15,413 bases of DNA from UMGS1649 sp045659265 (GCA_045659265.1 JAZOWO010000098.1:1-15413), one strand, 5' to 3'. Positions 6,794-13,629 are shown, numbered from the stretch's first letter. Translations and numbers: made by a program. Notes: a model not told the origin generated them from the sequence alone.

Positions 6794-7333
6794 TTAATTC
6801 TTTGCAAAAGGTAGGCCAAGTAGTTCTAGAAGAGCTTTAGCTTCTTCATCTGACTTAGCTGTTGTTACGAATATAACATCCATACCACGAGCTTTATCTA
6901 CCTTATCAAATTCGATTTCTGGGAATATCATTTGCTCTTTTATTCCGAAAGCATAATTTCCTCTTCCATCAAAAGATTTTGTTGAAAGACCTTTGAAGTC
7001 TCTTACTCTAGGAAGTGCTACGTCAAATAATCTAGTAGCGAAATCATACATTTTTTCTCTTCTTAAAGTAACTTTGCATCCGATATTCATACCTTCTCTT
7101 AATTTAAACGCAGCTATTGATTTTTTAGCTTTTGTTATAAGAGGCTTTTGACCTGATATAGCTTCAAGATCTTTTGCAGCGATATCTAATGCTTTAGAGT
7201 TATCTTTAACATCAGAAACACCCATATTTATAACTATTTTTTCAAGTTTTGGTACTTGCATTATAGATTTGTAACCAAATTTAGTCATTAATGCAGGTAC
7301 AACCTCTTTTGTGTATCTTTCTTTAAGATCCAT
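6794..7333 (-). CDS. rplE: 50S ribosomal protein L5
   Basis: 179 residues from the ATG at 7333, 8 nt after AGGAGG. A GTG one codon upstream would give 180 residues but has poorer spacing. Contains the L5 motifs NPxx-region KYKSIMQVPKLEKIVINMGV (about 21-41), GQKPLITKAKKSIAAFKLRE and the C-terminal DVIFVTTAKSDEEAKALLEL. L5 binds 5S rRNA and contacts P-site tRNA and S13 across the subunit bridge. The stop codon overlaps the rpsN ribosome binding site (TAAGGAGG). Confidence 0.97.
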   Translation of the reverse strand: MDLKERYTKEVVPALMTKFGYKSIMQVPKLEKIVINMGVSDVKDNSKALDIAAKDLEAISGQKPLITKAKKSIAAFKLREGMNIGCKVTLRREKMYDFATRLFDVALPRVRDFKGLSTKSFDGRGNYAFGIKEQMIFPEIEFDKVDKARGMDVIFVTTAKSDEEAKALLELLGLPFAKN

Positions 7334-7346
7334 CACTTAGTCCTCC

Positions 7347-7685
7347 TTATTTAATTTCAGTATTACATTTTCTGCATACTCTTATTTTTTTACCGTCTTT
7401 AACTTGTACTCCAAGTTTAACACCTTTACCACATTTATCGCAGTAGTAACTTACTTTTGATACGTGGATAGGAGACTCAACTTTAACTATTCCGCCTTGT
7501 TCTCCTTGTCTTCTAGGTTTAGTATGTTTTGTTCTGATGTTAACACCTTGAACAACTACTTTGTTATCTGCTCTAAGTACTTTTAGTATTTTACCTTTTT
7601 TGCCAGCATCTACACCAGAGTTTACGATAACTGTGTCATCTACTCTTAGTTTGATTTTAGCTTCATTTTTAATATTTTTTACCAT
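7347..7685 (-). CDS. rplX: 50S ribosomal protein L24 with four-cysteine C-terminal ribbon
   Basis: 112 residues. The KOW motif lies at about 15-42 (DDTVIVNSGVDAGKKGKILK), followed by VQGVNIRTKHTKPRRQGEQG, an L24 signature. The C-terminal part has Cys82, Cys85, Cys104 and Cys107 in two CxxC pairs, which could bind zinc, as seen in some bacterial L24 proteins. L24 initiates 50S assembly and lies at the peptide exit. The upstream rplN stop codon is fused to this gene's binding site (TAGGAGG). Confidence 0.97.
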   Translation of the reverse strand: MVKNIKNEAKIKLRVDDTVIVNSGVDAGKKGKILKVLRADNKVVVQGVNIRTKHTKPRRQGEQGGIVKVESPIHVSKVSYYCDKCGKGVKLGVQVKDGKKIRVCRKCNTEIK

Positions 7686-7698
7686 TGTGCTTTACCTC

Positions 7699-8067
7699 CT
7701 AAAGTACTTCAGGTGCTAGAGATATTATCTTCATATAATCTTTATCTCTTAGCTCTCTTGCAACTGGTCCAAAGATACGAGTTCCTTTTGGAGTCTTGTC
7801 ATCTTTTATGATAACAGCTGCATTTTCATCAAATTTTATGTAAGATCCGTCTTGACGTCTTAGTCCAGTTTTAGATCTAACTATTACTGCTCTTACAACA
7901 TCGCCTTTGTTTACAACGCCACCTGGTGTTGCTTGTTTTACAGAAGCTACGATTACATCTCCGATGTTACCCCATTTTCTGTGGTGTCCACCAAGTACTC
8001 TTATACACATTAATTTTTTTGCTCCTGTGTTGTCTGCGACATTAACAACTGATTGTTGTTGTATCAT
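7699..8067 (-). CDS. rplN: 50S ribosomal protein L14
   Basis: 122 residues, exactly the common length. Starts MIQQQSVVNVADNTGAKKLM and contains RVLGGHHRKWGNIGDVIVAS and GTRIFGPVARELRDKDYMKI, all strongly conserved in the family. L14 forms subunit bridges with 16S rRNA and is the docking site of the silencing factor RsfS. Lies 19 nt after rpsQ and 13 nt before rplX. Confidence 0.97.
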   Translation of the reverse strand: MIQQQSVVNVADNTGAKKLMCIRVLGGHHRKWGNIGDVIVASVKQATPGGVVNKGDVVRAVIVRSKTGLRRQDGSYIKFDENAAVIIKDDKTPKGTRIFGPVARELRDKDYMKIISLAPEVL

Positions 8068-8086
8068 AGTAGTTCCTCCTTTTCAA

Positions 8087-8341
8087 TTACTTAGCTTTTT
8101 CTACTATTCTAACTAGTCTGTATCTTTTATCTTTACTTAGTGGTCTAGTTTCCATTATTTCTACTGTATCACCAATACCACATACATTTTCTTCATCATG
8201 AGCTTTTACTTTTAATGTTTTGTTCATGATCTTGTTGTAAAGTGGATGTTTAAACTTAGTGTCTATTCTTACAACTATAGTTTTATCCATTTTATTTGAA
8301 ACTACTTTACCTATTTTAGTTTTTCTTGCATTTCTTTCCAC
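8087..8341 (-). CDS. rpsQ: 30S ribosomal protein S17
   Basis: 84 residues, normal size, with an OB fold: RKTKIGKVVSNKMDKTIVVR (5-24), then KFKHPLYNKIMNKTLKVKAH, and the typical end PLSKDKRYRLVRIVEKAK. The start codon is GTG at 8341, 8 nt after AGGAGG; no ATG fits. S17 is a primary 16S rRNA-binding protein. The rpmC stop is fused to its binding site as TAGGAGG. Confidence 0.97.
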   Translation of the reverse strand: MERNARKTKIGKVVSNKMDKTIVVRIDTKFKHPLYNKIMNKTLKVKAHDEENVCGIGDTVEIMETRPLSKDKRYRLVRIVEKAK

Positions 8342-8353
8342 TAGTTTATCCTC

Positions 8354-8665
8354 CTACTTATTTTCTTCTACAGCTTCTGTAGATTCAGCTTTTTTAGCTG
8401 TTTTCTTTGCAGCTGGTTTTTTAGCTGCTTTTTCTTTTTTAGCTGTTTCTTTAACAACTACTTCTACACCATTTTGTTTCATAGTAAGAATTGTGTTAAC
8501 TCTAGCTATATTTTTCTTAGTTTCAGCTATTTTGTTAGGATTATCTAAACCGTTCATGGCAAGTGATAATCTTAATTTAAATAACTCAGATTTTAAAGCT
8601 TGTAGTTCTTCAACTAATGCTTTTTCATCCATTTTTTTGTAATCATTTAATTTATTACTTTTCAC
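8354..8665 (-). CDS. rpmC: 50S ribosomal protein L29 with long Lys/Ala C-terminal tail
   Basis: 103 residues from a GTG at 8665. The AGGAGG at 8674-8679 is 8 nt from this GTG but only 2 nt from the ATG at 8671, and the GTG start gives MKSNKLN, which matches the family's usual MKxxEL opening. Residues 1-65 are the ordinary two-helix L29 (LVEELQALKSELFKLRLSLA; NPNKIAETKKNIARVNTILT). Residues 66-103 are an extra tail rich in Lys and Ala (KKEKAAKKPAAKKTAKKAES) ending acidic (EAVEENK). L29 normally has about 65-70 residues. It lies at the peptide exit beside L23 and overlaps rplP by 11 nt. Confidence 0.95.
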   Translation of the reverse strand: MKSNKLNDYKKMDEKALVEELQALKSELFKLRLSLAMNGLDNPNKIAETKKNIARVNTILTMKQNGVEVVVKETAKKEKAAKKPAAKKTAKKAESTEAVEENK

Positions 8666-9092
8666 TGTCATTACCTCCTAAGCTTTCTTCCTTAGAAATT
8701 ACTTTACATTTGATAGGAAGCTTTTGGATAGCCTTTTTAAGTACTTCTCTAGATTCAGCTTCGCTTAATCCAGCTATTTCAAACATTACTCTACCAGGTT
8801 TAACAACTGCTACGAAATATTCTGGGTTACCTTTACCAGATCCCATTCTTGTTTCTGCAGGTTTTTTAGTTATTGGCTTATCTGGGAATATTGTTATCCA
8901 AGATTTACCGTATTTTTTAGTATACTTAGAAATTACTATTCTGGCAGCTTCGATTTGGTTGTTAGTTATGAAAGTTGGTTCTAATGCAACTATACCATAT
9001 TCACCATGTACAAGTTTTGTTCCTCTTGTAGCATTTCCTCTTATTCTACCTTTTTGCATTTTTCTAAATTTTGTTCTTTTAGGTACTAACAT
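8655..9092 (-). CDS. rplP: 50S ribosomal protein L16
   Basis: 145 residues, normal size. Starts MLVPKRTKFRKMQKGRIRGN and contains the conserved stretches SWITIFPDKPITKKPAETRM and GKGNPEYFVAVVKPGRVMFE. L16 sits near the A-site tRNA and the peptidyl transferase centre. Its start overlaps the rpsC stop by one base (TAATG), and its end overlaps the rpmC start. Confidence 0.97.
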   Translation of the reverse strand: MLVPKRTKFRKMQKGRIRGNATRGTKLVHGEYGIVALEPTFITNNQIEAARIVISKYTKKYGKSWITIFPDKPITKKPAETRMGSGKGNPEYFVAVVKPGRVMFEIAGLSEAESREVLKKAIQKLPIKCKVISKEESLGGNDSEK

Positions 9093-9751
9093 TATTTGTT
9101 ACCCCCTTTAGCTTCTTTTCTTTGTGGAAGAACTTCACCTTTATATATCCAAACCTTAACACCGATGATACCGTATGTAGTTAATGCTTCAGCAAAACCG
9201 TAATCGATATCTGCTCTTAATGTTTGTAGAGGTATTGTTCCTTCACTATAGTGTTCGCTTCTAGCTATTTCAGCTCCACCTAAACGTCCAGACACTTGAG
9301 TCTTGATACCTTTAGCTCCAGCTTTCATTGTTTTAGCCATAGCTTGTTTCATTGCTTTTCTGAAAGATATTCTTCTTTCTAATTGAGAAGCAATAGATTC
9401 TGCAACAAGTGTAGCATCCATATCTAAGTTTTTAACTTCAACGATATTTAAAGATACTGTTTTACCTGTCATTTTTTCTAATTTCTTTTTAAGTTCTTCT
9501 ATAGCAGCACCAGCTTTACCGATGATCATACCAGGCTTAGCTGCCATTACGTTTACTTTTACTTCTGTTCCTTTTCTTTCTATGTTGATAGAAGAAATTC
9601 CAGCAGTTTTTAAAGTCTCTTTAAGATATTTACGAATTTTGTTATCTTCTACTAAGTAATCTGCAAAATTTTGTTTGTTTGCATACCATTTAGAAGACCA
9701 GTCTTTTATAATGCCTACTCTTAAACCATGTGGACTTACTTTTTGACCCAT
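9092..9751 (-). CDS. rpsC: 30S ribosomal protein S3
   Basis: 219 residues, typical. MGQKVSPHGLRVGIIKDWSS opens the N-terminal domain. A KH RNA-binding domain follows with the GxxG-type loop in PGMIIGKAGAAIEELKKKLE (73-92). The C-terminal domain holds GRLGGAEIARSEHYSEGTIP and ends VWIYKGEVLPQRKEAKGGNK. S3 forms part of the mRNA entry channel and helicase with S4 and S5. The preceding rplV stop is fused to its binding site (TAGGAGG). Confidence 0.97.
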   Translation of the reverse strand: MGQKVSPHGLRVGIIKDWSSKWYANKQNFADYLVEDNKIRKYLKETLKTAGISSINIERKGTEVKVNVMAAKPGMIIGKAGAAIEELKKKLEKMTGKTVSLNIVEVKNLDMDATLVAESIASQLERRISFRKAMKQAMAKTMKAGAKGIKTQVSGRLGGAEIARSEHYSEGTIPLQTLRADIDYGFAEALTTYGIIGVKVWIYKGEVLPQRKEAKGGNK

Positions 9752-9763
9752 AAATACTTCCTC

Positions 9764-10099
9764 CTATTCTACTTCTTTAAGAACTATTCTTATATGGCTA
9801 GTTCTTTTTCTTATTCTATATGCTCTACCTTGAGCTCTTGGACTTATTCTTTTCATTGTTGGCCCTTGATTTGCAACAGCTTCTGCTACAACAAGTTTGT
9901 TTTCATTCATTGAATGATTGTTTGTTGCGTTAGCCATAGCAGATTTAAGGATTTTAGAAACGATAGGGCTAGCTGCTTTGTTTGTATATTTAAGTATAGC
10001 TAGCGCTTCTTTTGCTTCTTTACCTTTTATTAGGTCCAAAACAATTTTAGCTTTTCTTGCACTGATACGTGCAAATTTTAATTCAGCTCTTGCTTCCAT
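9764..10099 (-). CDS. rplV: 50S ribosomal protein L22
   Basis: 111 residues, normal size. Contains ARISARKAKIVLDLIKGKEA (10-29) and the extended beta-hairpin region GPTMKRISPRAQGRAYRIRK (79-98), which reaches into the nascent-peptide tunnel and, together with L4, forms the constriction where macrolide-resistance changes occur. The hairpin looks ordinary, with no insertion. Lies 19 nt after rpsS. Confidence 0.97.
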   Translation of the reverse strand: MEARAELKFARISARKAKIVLDLIKGKEAKEALAILKYTNKAASPIVSKILKSAMANATNNHSMNENKLVVAEAVANQGPTMKRISPRAQGRAYRIRKRTSHIRIVLKEVE

Positions 10100-10118
10100 T
10101 CTTGTTTCCTCCTAATTA

Positions 10119-10400
10119 TTATTTGCTAAGTTTGCTCTTTTTGTCTCCTGCGTGACCTCTGAAAAGTCTTGTTGGAGCAAATTCGCCTAACTTGTGTCCT
10201 ACCATTTCCTCTGTTATATATACAGGTACGTGTTTTCTTCCGTCGTGAACTGCAATTGTGTGACCTATCATTTGAGGATATATAGTAGATGATCTTGACC
10301 ATGTCTTTAATGCATCTTTAGTGTCAGTTTCATTCATTTTTTCAACTCTTGCTAAAAGTTTTGCATCTACATAAGGTCCTTTTTTTAGTGATCTTGACAT
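10119..10400 (-). CDS. rpsS: 30S ribosomal protein S19
   Basis: 93 residues, normal size. MSRSLKKGPYVDAKLLARVE, then TWSRSSTIYPQMIGHTIAVH and VGHKLGEFAPTRLFRGHAGD are conserved signatures. S19 binds with S13 in the 30S head. The rplB stop codon is fused to its binding site (TAGGAGG at 10410-10416). Confidence 0.97.
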   Translation of the reverse strand: MSRSLKKGPYVDAKLLARVEKMNETDTKDALKTWSRSSTIYPQMIGHTIAVHDGRKHVPVYITEEMVGHKLGEFAPTRLFRGHAGDKKSKLSK

Positions 10401-10413
10401 AGTATGTTACCTC

Positions 10414-11247
10414 CTACTTTCTATTTCTTCTCTTAACTATGAACTTATCTGTTCTATGGTTTTTCTTACGAGTCTTGTATCCTAATGCTGGTTTACCCCA
10501 AGGAGTCATAGGTCCTGCGTGTCCAACTGGAGCTCTACCTTCACCACCACCGTGTGGGTGATCGTTAGGGTTCATTACAGATCCTCTTACTGTTGGTCTT
10601 ACGCCCATATGTCTTGTTTTACCTGCTTTACCGTATGATACGTTTTCGTGATCTGAGTTACCTACTACACCGATTGTAGCAAAGCATACTACAGGTATTA
10701 ATCTCATTTCGCCAGAAGGCATTCTTACGTGTGCGTATTTTCCTTCTTTAGCCATTAATTGAGCTGCTTCACCAGCTGCTCTTACTAATTGTCCACCTTT
10801 ACCTTTGTGCATTTCTATGTTGTGTATTTCTGTACCAACTGGAATTTCGCTTATTGGTAATGCGTTACCTACTTTGATATCTGCTGTTGCTGAAGATATA
10901 ACCTTCATTCCATCAGTTAATCCTTTAGGTGCTAATATGTAAGATTTTGTTCCATCTTCATATTCTATTAAAGCTATGTTTGCACTTCTGTTTGGATCGT
11001 ATTCGATACCAATTACTGTTGCATACATATCTAATTTATTTCTTTTAAAATCAATTACTCTATATTTTCTTCTTTGTCCGCCACCGTGGTGTCTAACAGT
11101 TATCTTACCAGTGTTGTTTCTACCAGCGTTTTTCTTTAATACTGTAAGTAAAGATTTTTCTGGAGAATTTTTAGTTATTTCTTCGTTAGTAAGAGCTGTC
11201 ATATTTCTTCTAGACGGAGTGGTTGGTTTAAATGTTTTAATTCCCAT
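10414..11247 (-). CDS. rplB: 50S ribosomal protein L2
   Basis: 277 residues, typical. MGIKTFKPTTPSRRNMT opens the N-terminal extension. OB and SH3-like domains follow (VRHHGGGQRRKYRVIDFKRN at 51-70; GQLVRAAGEAAQLMAKEGKY at 152-171). The C-terminal signature NDHPHGGGEGRAPVGHAGPM (228-247) contains His230, matching the conserved histidine near the peptidyl transferase centre. L2 is required for subunit joining. Start overlaps the rplW stop (TAATG), with a GGGGGG-type binding site. Confidence 0.98.
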   Translation of the reverse strand: MGIKTFKPTTPSRRNMTALTNEEITKNSPEKSLLTVLKKNAGRNNTGKITVRHHGGGQRRKYRVIDFKRNKLDMYATVIGIEYDPNRSANIALIEYEDGTKSYILAPKGLTDGMKVISSATADIKVGNALPISEIPVGTEIHNIEMHKGKGGQLVRAAGEAAQLMAKEGKYAHVRMPSGEMRLIPVVCFATIGVVGNSDHENVSYGKAGKTRHMGVRPTVRGSVMNPNDHPHGGGEGRAPVGHAGPMTPWGKPALGYKTRKKNHRTDKFIVKRRNRK

Positions 11248-11621
11248 TATTTATTTCCCCCCTCGTTTGCGAATGCTGAGCTGATTTCAGTAATTTCAGT
11301 ATTGTATTTTTTAGCAACTTTTACTTCTTTTCCACCTTTAGCTAAGTATTTAACATCTGATGGGTTAGTATCTATAGTAACTATAGCTTTTTTCCATGCA
11401 TTTGTTTTACCTTGGTGTACTCCAACTCTTTTTGACTTACCGACATATCTCATTGTATTTACTTTTAATACTTTTACGTTAAATAGTTTTTCAACTGCGT
11501 TCTTTATATCGATCTTAGTTGCATCTATTTTAGTTTGGAAAGTGTATTTTCCATTTGCCATTTCCATATAACTTTTTTCAGTTATTACTGGTTTTATTAT
11601 AACATCTTCTGCGTATAACAT
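11247..11621 (-). CDS. rplW: 50S ribosomal protein L23 with C-terminal extension
   Basis: 124 residues. MLYAEDVIIKPVITEKSYME and the stretch KNAVEKLFNVKVLKVNTMRY identify L23, and KSKRVGVHQGKTNAWKKAIV is the basic loop that binds 23S rRNA domain III. The family commonly ends near residue 95-100. Here about 25-30 more residues follow (GGKEVKVAKKYNTEITEISS, then a Gly/Asn-rich end). L23 lies at the peptide exit and docks trigger factor and SRP. Both ends overlap neighbours by one base (TAATG with rplD and rplB). Confidence 0.96.
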   Translation of the reverse strand: MLYAEDVIIKPVITEKSYMEMANGKYTFQTKIDATKIDIKNAVEKLFNVKVLKVNTMRYVGKSKRVGVHQGKTNAWKKAIVTIDTNPSDVKYLAKGGKEVKVAKKYNTEITEISSAFANEGGNK

Positions 11622-12241
11622 TAAGCGTACACCTCCTCTAAAGTTTTAACTGCGTTAACATCTAATACTAAAGTTTCAAATCTTAATAAATCATAAATGT
11701 TGATTGCATTAACAGTTGTTGTTTTTGTATTTTCAATGTTTCTTGCAGATGCTTGAACGTTTAGGTTCTTTTCATTTAATACTACTAAAGCTTTGTTAGC
11801 TTTAAGGTTGTTTAATACTTCAACCATTTTCTTAGTTTTGATTTCATTTAATACTATGTTGTCTACTACAACTAGTTTGTTTTCTGCTAATTTAGTTGTA
11901 AGAACTGATTTTATAGCTAAAGCTCTTACTTTCTTAGGTAGTTTATATCTGTAATCTCTAGGTTTTGGTCCTAAAGCGATACCACCTTTAATCCATTGTG
12001 GTGCTCTTATAGAACCTTGTCTTGCTCTACCAGTACCTTTTTGTCTCCAAGGCTTGATACCACCACCACGTACTTCTGCACGAGTTTTTGTAGATTGTGT
12101 TCCTTGTCTTTGATTAGCTAAGAAGTTAACTAATACTTGGTGTACTACTACTTCGTTAGGTTCAATTCCAAAAACTGCTTCATTTAACTCGATGTCAGAT
12201 ACTTTCTTTCCTGTTATATCTAATACGTCTGTTTTAAGCAT
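11621..12241 (-). CDS. rplD: 50S ribosomal protein L4
   Basis: 206 residues, typical. The tunnel-lining loop is clear: RQGTQSTKTRAEVRGGGIKP (45-64) and WRQKGTGRARQGSIRAPQWI (65-84). The globular part shows YKLPKKVRALAIKSVLTTKL. L4 forms the tunnel constriction with L22. In gamma-proteobacteria it also represses the S10 operon by binding the leader; whether that applies to the leader at 13319-13542 is unknown. It lies 17 nt after rplC and overlaps rplW. Confidence 0.97.
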   Translation of the reverse strand: MLKTDVLDITGKKVSDIELNEAVFGIEPNEVVVHQVLVNFLANQRQGTQSTKTRAEVRGGGIKPWRQKGTGRARQGSIRAPQWIKGGIALGPKPRDYRYKLPKKVRALAIKSVLTTKLAENKLVVVDNIVLNEIKTKKMVEVLNNLKANKALVVLNEKNLNVQASARNIENTKTTTVNAINIYDLLRFETLVLDVNAVKTLEEVYA

Positions 12242-12258
12242 TTTAACTTTCTCCTTTC

Positions 12259-12885
12259 CTAAGCTTTAACACTCTTAGTAATATTTAGAGTAGCTCCCTT
12301 AGCTCCAGGTACTGAACCTTTAACTAATACTGCATTTTTATCAGTGTCTACTTTTACTACTTCAAGGTTTAAAACTGTACGATTTACATGTCCCATGTGT
12401 CCAGCTAGTTTTATATTCTTAAATACTCTACCTGGGTTTGTACCAGCTCCCATAGAACCTGGTCTTCTGTGATAGTTAGAACCATGAGTTGTTGGCCCTC
12501 TGTGTAATCCATATCTGTGAATAACACCTTGGAATCCTTTACCCTTTGATACACCATGTACATCTACGTGGTCTCCTGCTTCTAAAACTTCAAGTGATAT
12601 TTCTTGACCAATTGTATATTCGTCAACGTTATCTACTCTGATTTCTTTTATGTATTTTTTAACAGGTACCCCTGCTTTTGCAAACACGCCTTTTTCAGGT
12701 TTGTTTACTCTGTTTTCTTTTACATCACCAAAACCAACTACTATAGCGTTGTATCCTTCTTTATCTGAAGTTTTCTTTCCAACAACTACTAATTTGTAAG
12801 CTTCGATTACTGTAACTGGTACTACTGTTCCATCTTCGTTGAAGATTTGAGTCATACCAAGTTTTTTTCCGTAAACTTCTTTCAT
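12259..12885 (-). CDS. rplC: 50S ribosomal protein L3
   Basis: 208 residues, typical. MKEVYGKKLGMTQIFNEDGT opens the protein; GVSKGKGFQGVIHRYGLHRG (111-130) and RPGSMGAGTNPGRVFKNIKL (141-160) are the family signature and the extension reaching toward the peptidyl transferase centre. The binding site GGGAGG is 9 nt from the ATG. Unlike the other junctions, 115 nt separate it from rpsJ upstream. Confidence 0.97.
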   Translation of the reverse strand: MKEVYGKKLGMTQIFNEDGTVVPVTVIEAYKLVVVGKKTSDKEGYNAIVVGFGDVKENRVNKPEKGVFAKAGVPVKKYIKEIRVDNVDEYTIGQEISLEVLEAGDHVDVHGVSKGKGFQGVIHRYGLHRGPTTHGSNYHRRPGSMGAGTNPGRVFKNIKLAGHMGHVNRTVLNLEVVKVDTDKNAVLVKGSVPGAKGATLNITKSVKA

Positions 12886-13000
12886 TTTGAATTTCCTCCC
12901 TTTAAAAATTTACTAAACTTTTCTGTTTACTTCTAATGTCATATTCAGTATAGGGTATTGCACTTCCCTTAAATTACTTAAGGATTGCTACTAAATATTA
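12886..13000 (-). other. 115-nt gap between rpsJ and rplC with a small hairpin
   Basis: This is by far the longest gap inside the operon. It contains a 6-bp hairpin CCTTAA/TTAAGG with a 5-nt loop (12967-12983) but no T-run after it, a possible -10 (TATACT) without a good -35, and the rplC binding site. No open frame of useful size was seen. It could hold an internal promoter, a processing site or a regulatory structure; none is proven. Confidence 0.4.
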
Positions 13001-13318
13001 TTAAAGTTTAACTTCGATTTCAACACCAGCAGGCATATCGATTGCCATAAGCGCATCAACTGTTGCTTGGTTAGGTGCCTTAACGTCTATAACTCTCTTG
13101 TGAGTTCTTAACTCAAATTGTTCTCTTGAATCTTTGTGTTTGTGTGGAGAACGAAGAATAGTTACAACTTCTTTTCTAGTTGGTAGAGGTACAGGTCCTG
13201 ATACTTCAGCTCCTGAATTTCTAGCTACTTCAACTAGCTTAAGTGCAGTTTGTTCTAGCACTACGTGGTCATAAGATTTAAGTCTTATTCTCATTTTTGA
13301 TACATTTGTTTTTGCCAT
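13001..13318 (-). CDS. rpsJ: 30S ribosomal protein S10
   Basis: 105 residues from the ATG at 13318, 8 nt after GGAG; the GTG three codons upstream overlaps the binding site and was rejected. KMRIRLKSYDHVVLEQTALK (8-27), the loop GPVPLPTRKEVVTILRSPHK and DSREQFELRTHKRVIDVKAP are S10 signatures. S10 is a 30S head protein and also the NusE partner of NusB in antitermination. First gene of the operon, behind a leader of about 225 nt. Confidence 0.97.
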   Translation of the reverse strand: MAKTNVSKMRIRLKSYDHVVLEQTALKLVEVARNSGAEVSGPVPLPTRKEVVTILRSPHKHKDSREQFELRTHKRVIDVKAPNQATVDALMAIDMPAGVEIEVKL

Positions 13319-13542
13319 AAATTTCACTCCTTTACTATTATTTCAAGGACTTGCAAGTTTTACACTACCCCGTGTGTTTCAAAATTGTCGTATAATATAA
13401 TGCCAAATAAACATACTTTTTTTCAAAAATATATACTTGGCAAATACAATTTTATACTTGCCGCCCGATTTAAAATCAGACATGCTCCATGGAAGTTCCC
13501 TATGTCTAAGCATAGCCATCTACCACTTCTACGCAAATCAAC
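13319..13542 (-). promoter_or_regulatory. Structured 5' leader of the S10 operon, candidate cis-regulatory RNA
   Basis: From the predicted start near 13542 to the rpsJ ATG there are about 225 nt without a convincing gene. The first 80 nt are more G+C-rich than their surroundings and can fold into abutting hairpins: P1 (13510-13534; GCGTAG/CTATGC, one G-U pair) and P2 (13476-13509; TTAGACAT/ATGTCTGA, one G-U pair). A competing short hairpin overlaps the 3' foot of P2 (around 13462-13478). The P1 loop (AAGU) and P2 loop (ACUU) are complementary, so a kissing contact is possible. Further down come two overlapping hairpins (13401-13462) and the palindrome ACTTGCAAGT (13349-13358). Ribosomal operons often carry autoregulatory leaders. 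I cannot assign this one to a named family. A weak second promoter (TTGAAA, 18 nt, CATTAT) may lie inside. Confidence 0.5.
13401..13462 (-). promoter_or_regulatory. Two overlapping, mutually exclusive hairpins in the rpsJ leader
   Basis: In the minus transcript GGCAAGTA (13455-13462) can pair with TATTTGCC (13439-13446), or TGCCAAGTA (13434-13442) can pair with TATTTGGCA (13401-13409). The two stems share bases 13439-13442, so both cannot form completely. The second hairpin has further A/T pairing inside. No T-run follows either one, so classical termination is not evident. Confidence 0.45.
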
Positions 13543-13548
13543 ACACAT

Positions 13549-13577
13549 ATTGTAACATATAACATTTATAAAAGCAA
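13549..13577 (-). promoter_or_regulatory. Extended -10 promoter of the S10-spc operon
   Basis: TTGCTT (13572-13577), a 17-nt spacer and TACAAT (13549-13554) with TG one base upstream (TGTTACAAT), the extended -10 form. It lies downstream of the pilin terminator and gives a start near 13542. The -35 is only 3/6, but the -10 is 5/6 plus the TG. Confidence 0.7.
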
Positions 13578-13629
13578 TACTTTTTAACAAAAATATTTCA
13601 GTTTTTTTACAATGTTTTAGAAAAGGCCG

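Noticed and set aside
13391..13396. TATAAT on the plus strand as a promoter toward the pilin genes
   Set aside because: No acceptable -35 at 16-18 nt upstream, and it would only give antisense transcription.
13470..13535. tRNA-like gene in the rpsJ leader
   Set aside because: There is a D-arm-like GTGGTAGA but no T-loop motif and no acceptor stem that closes.
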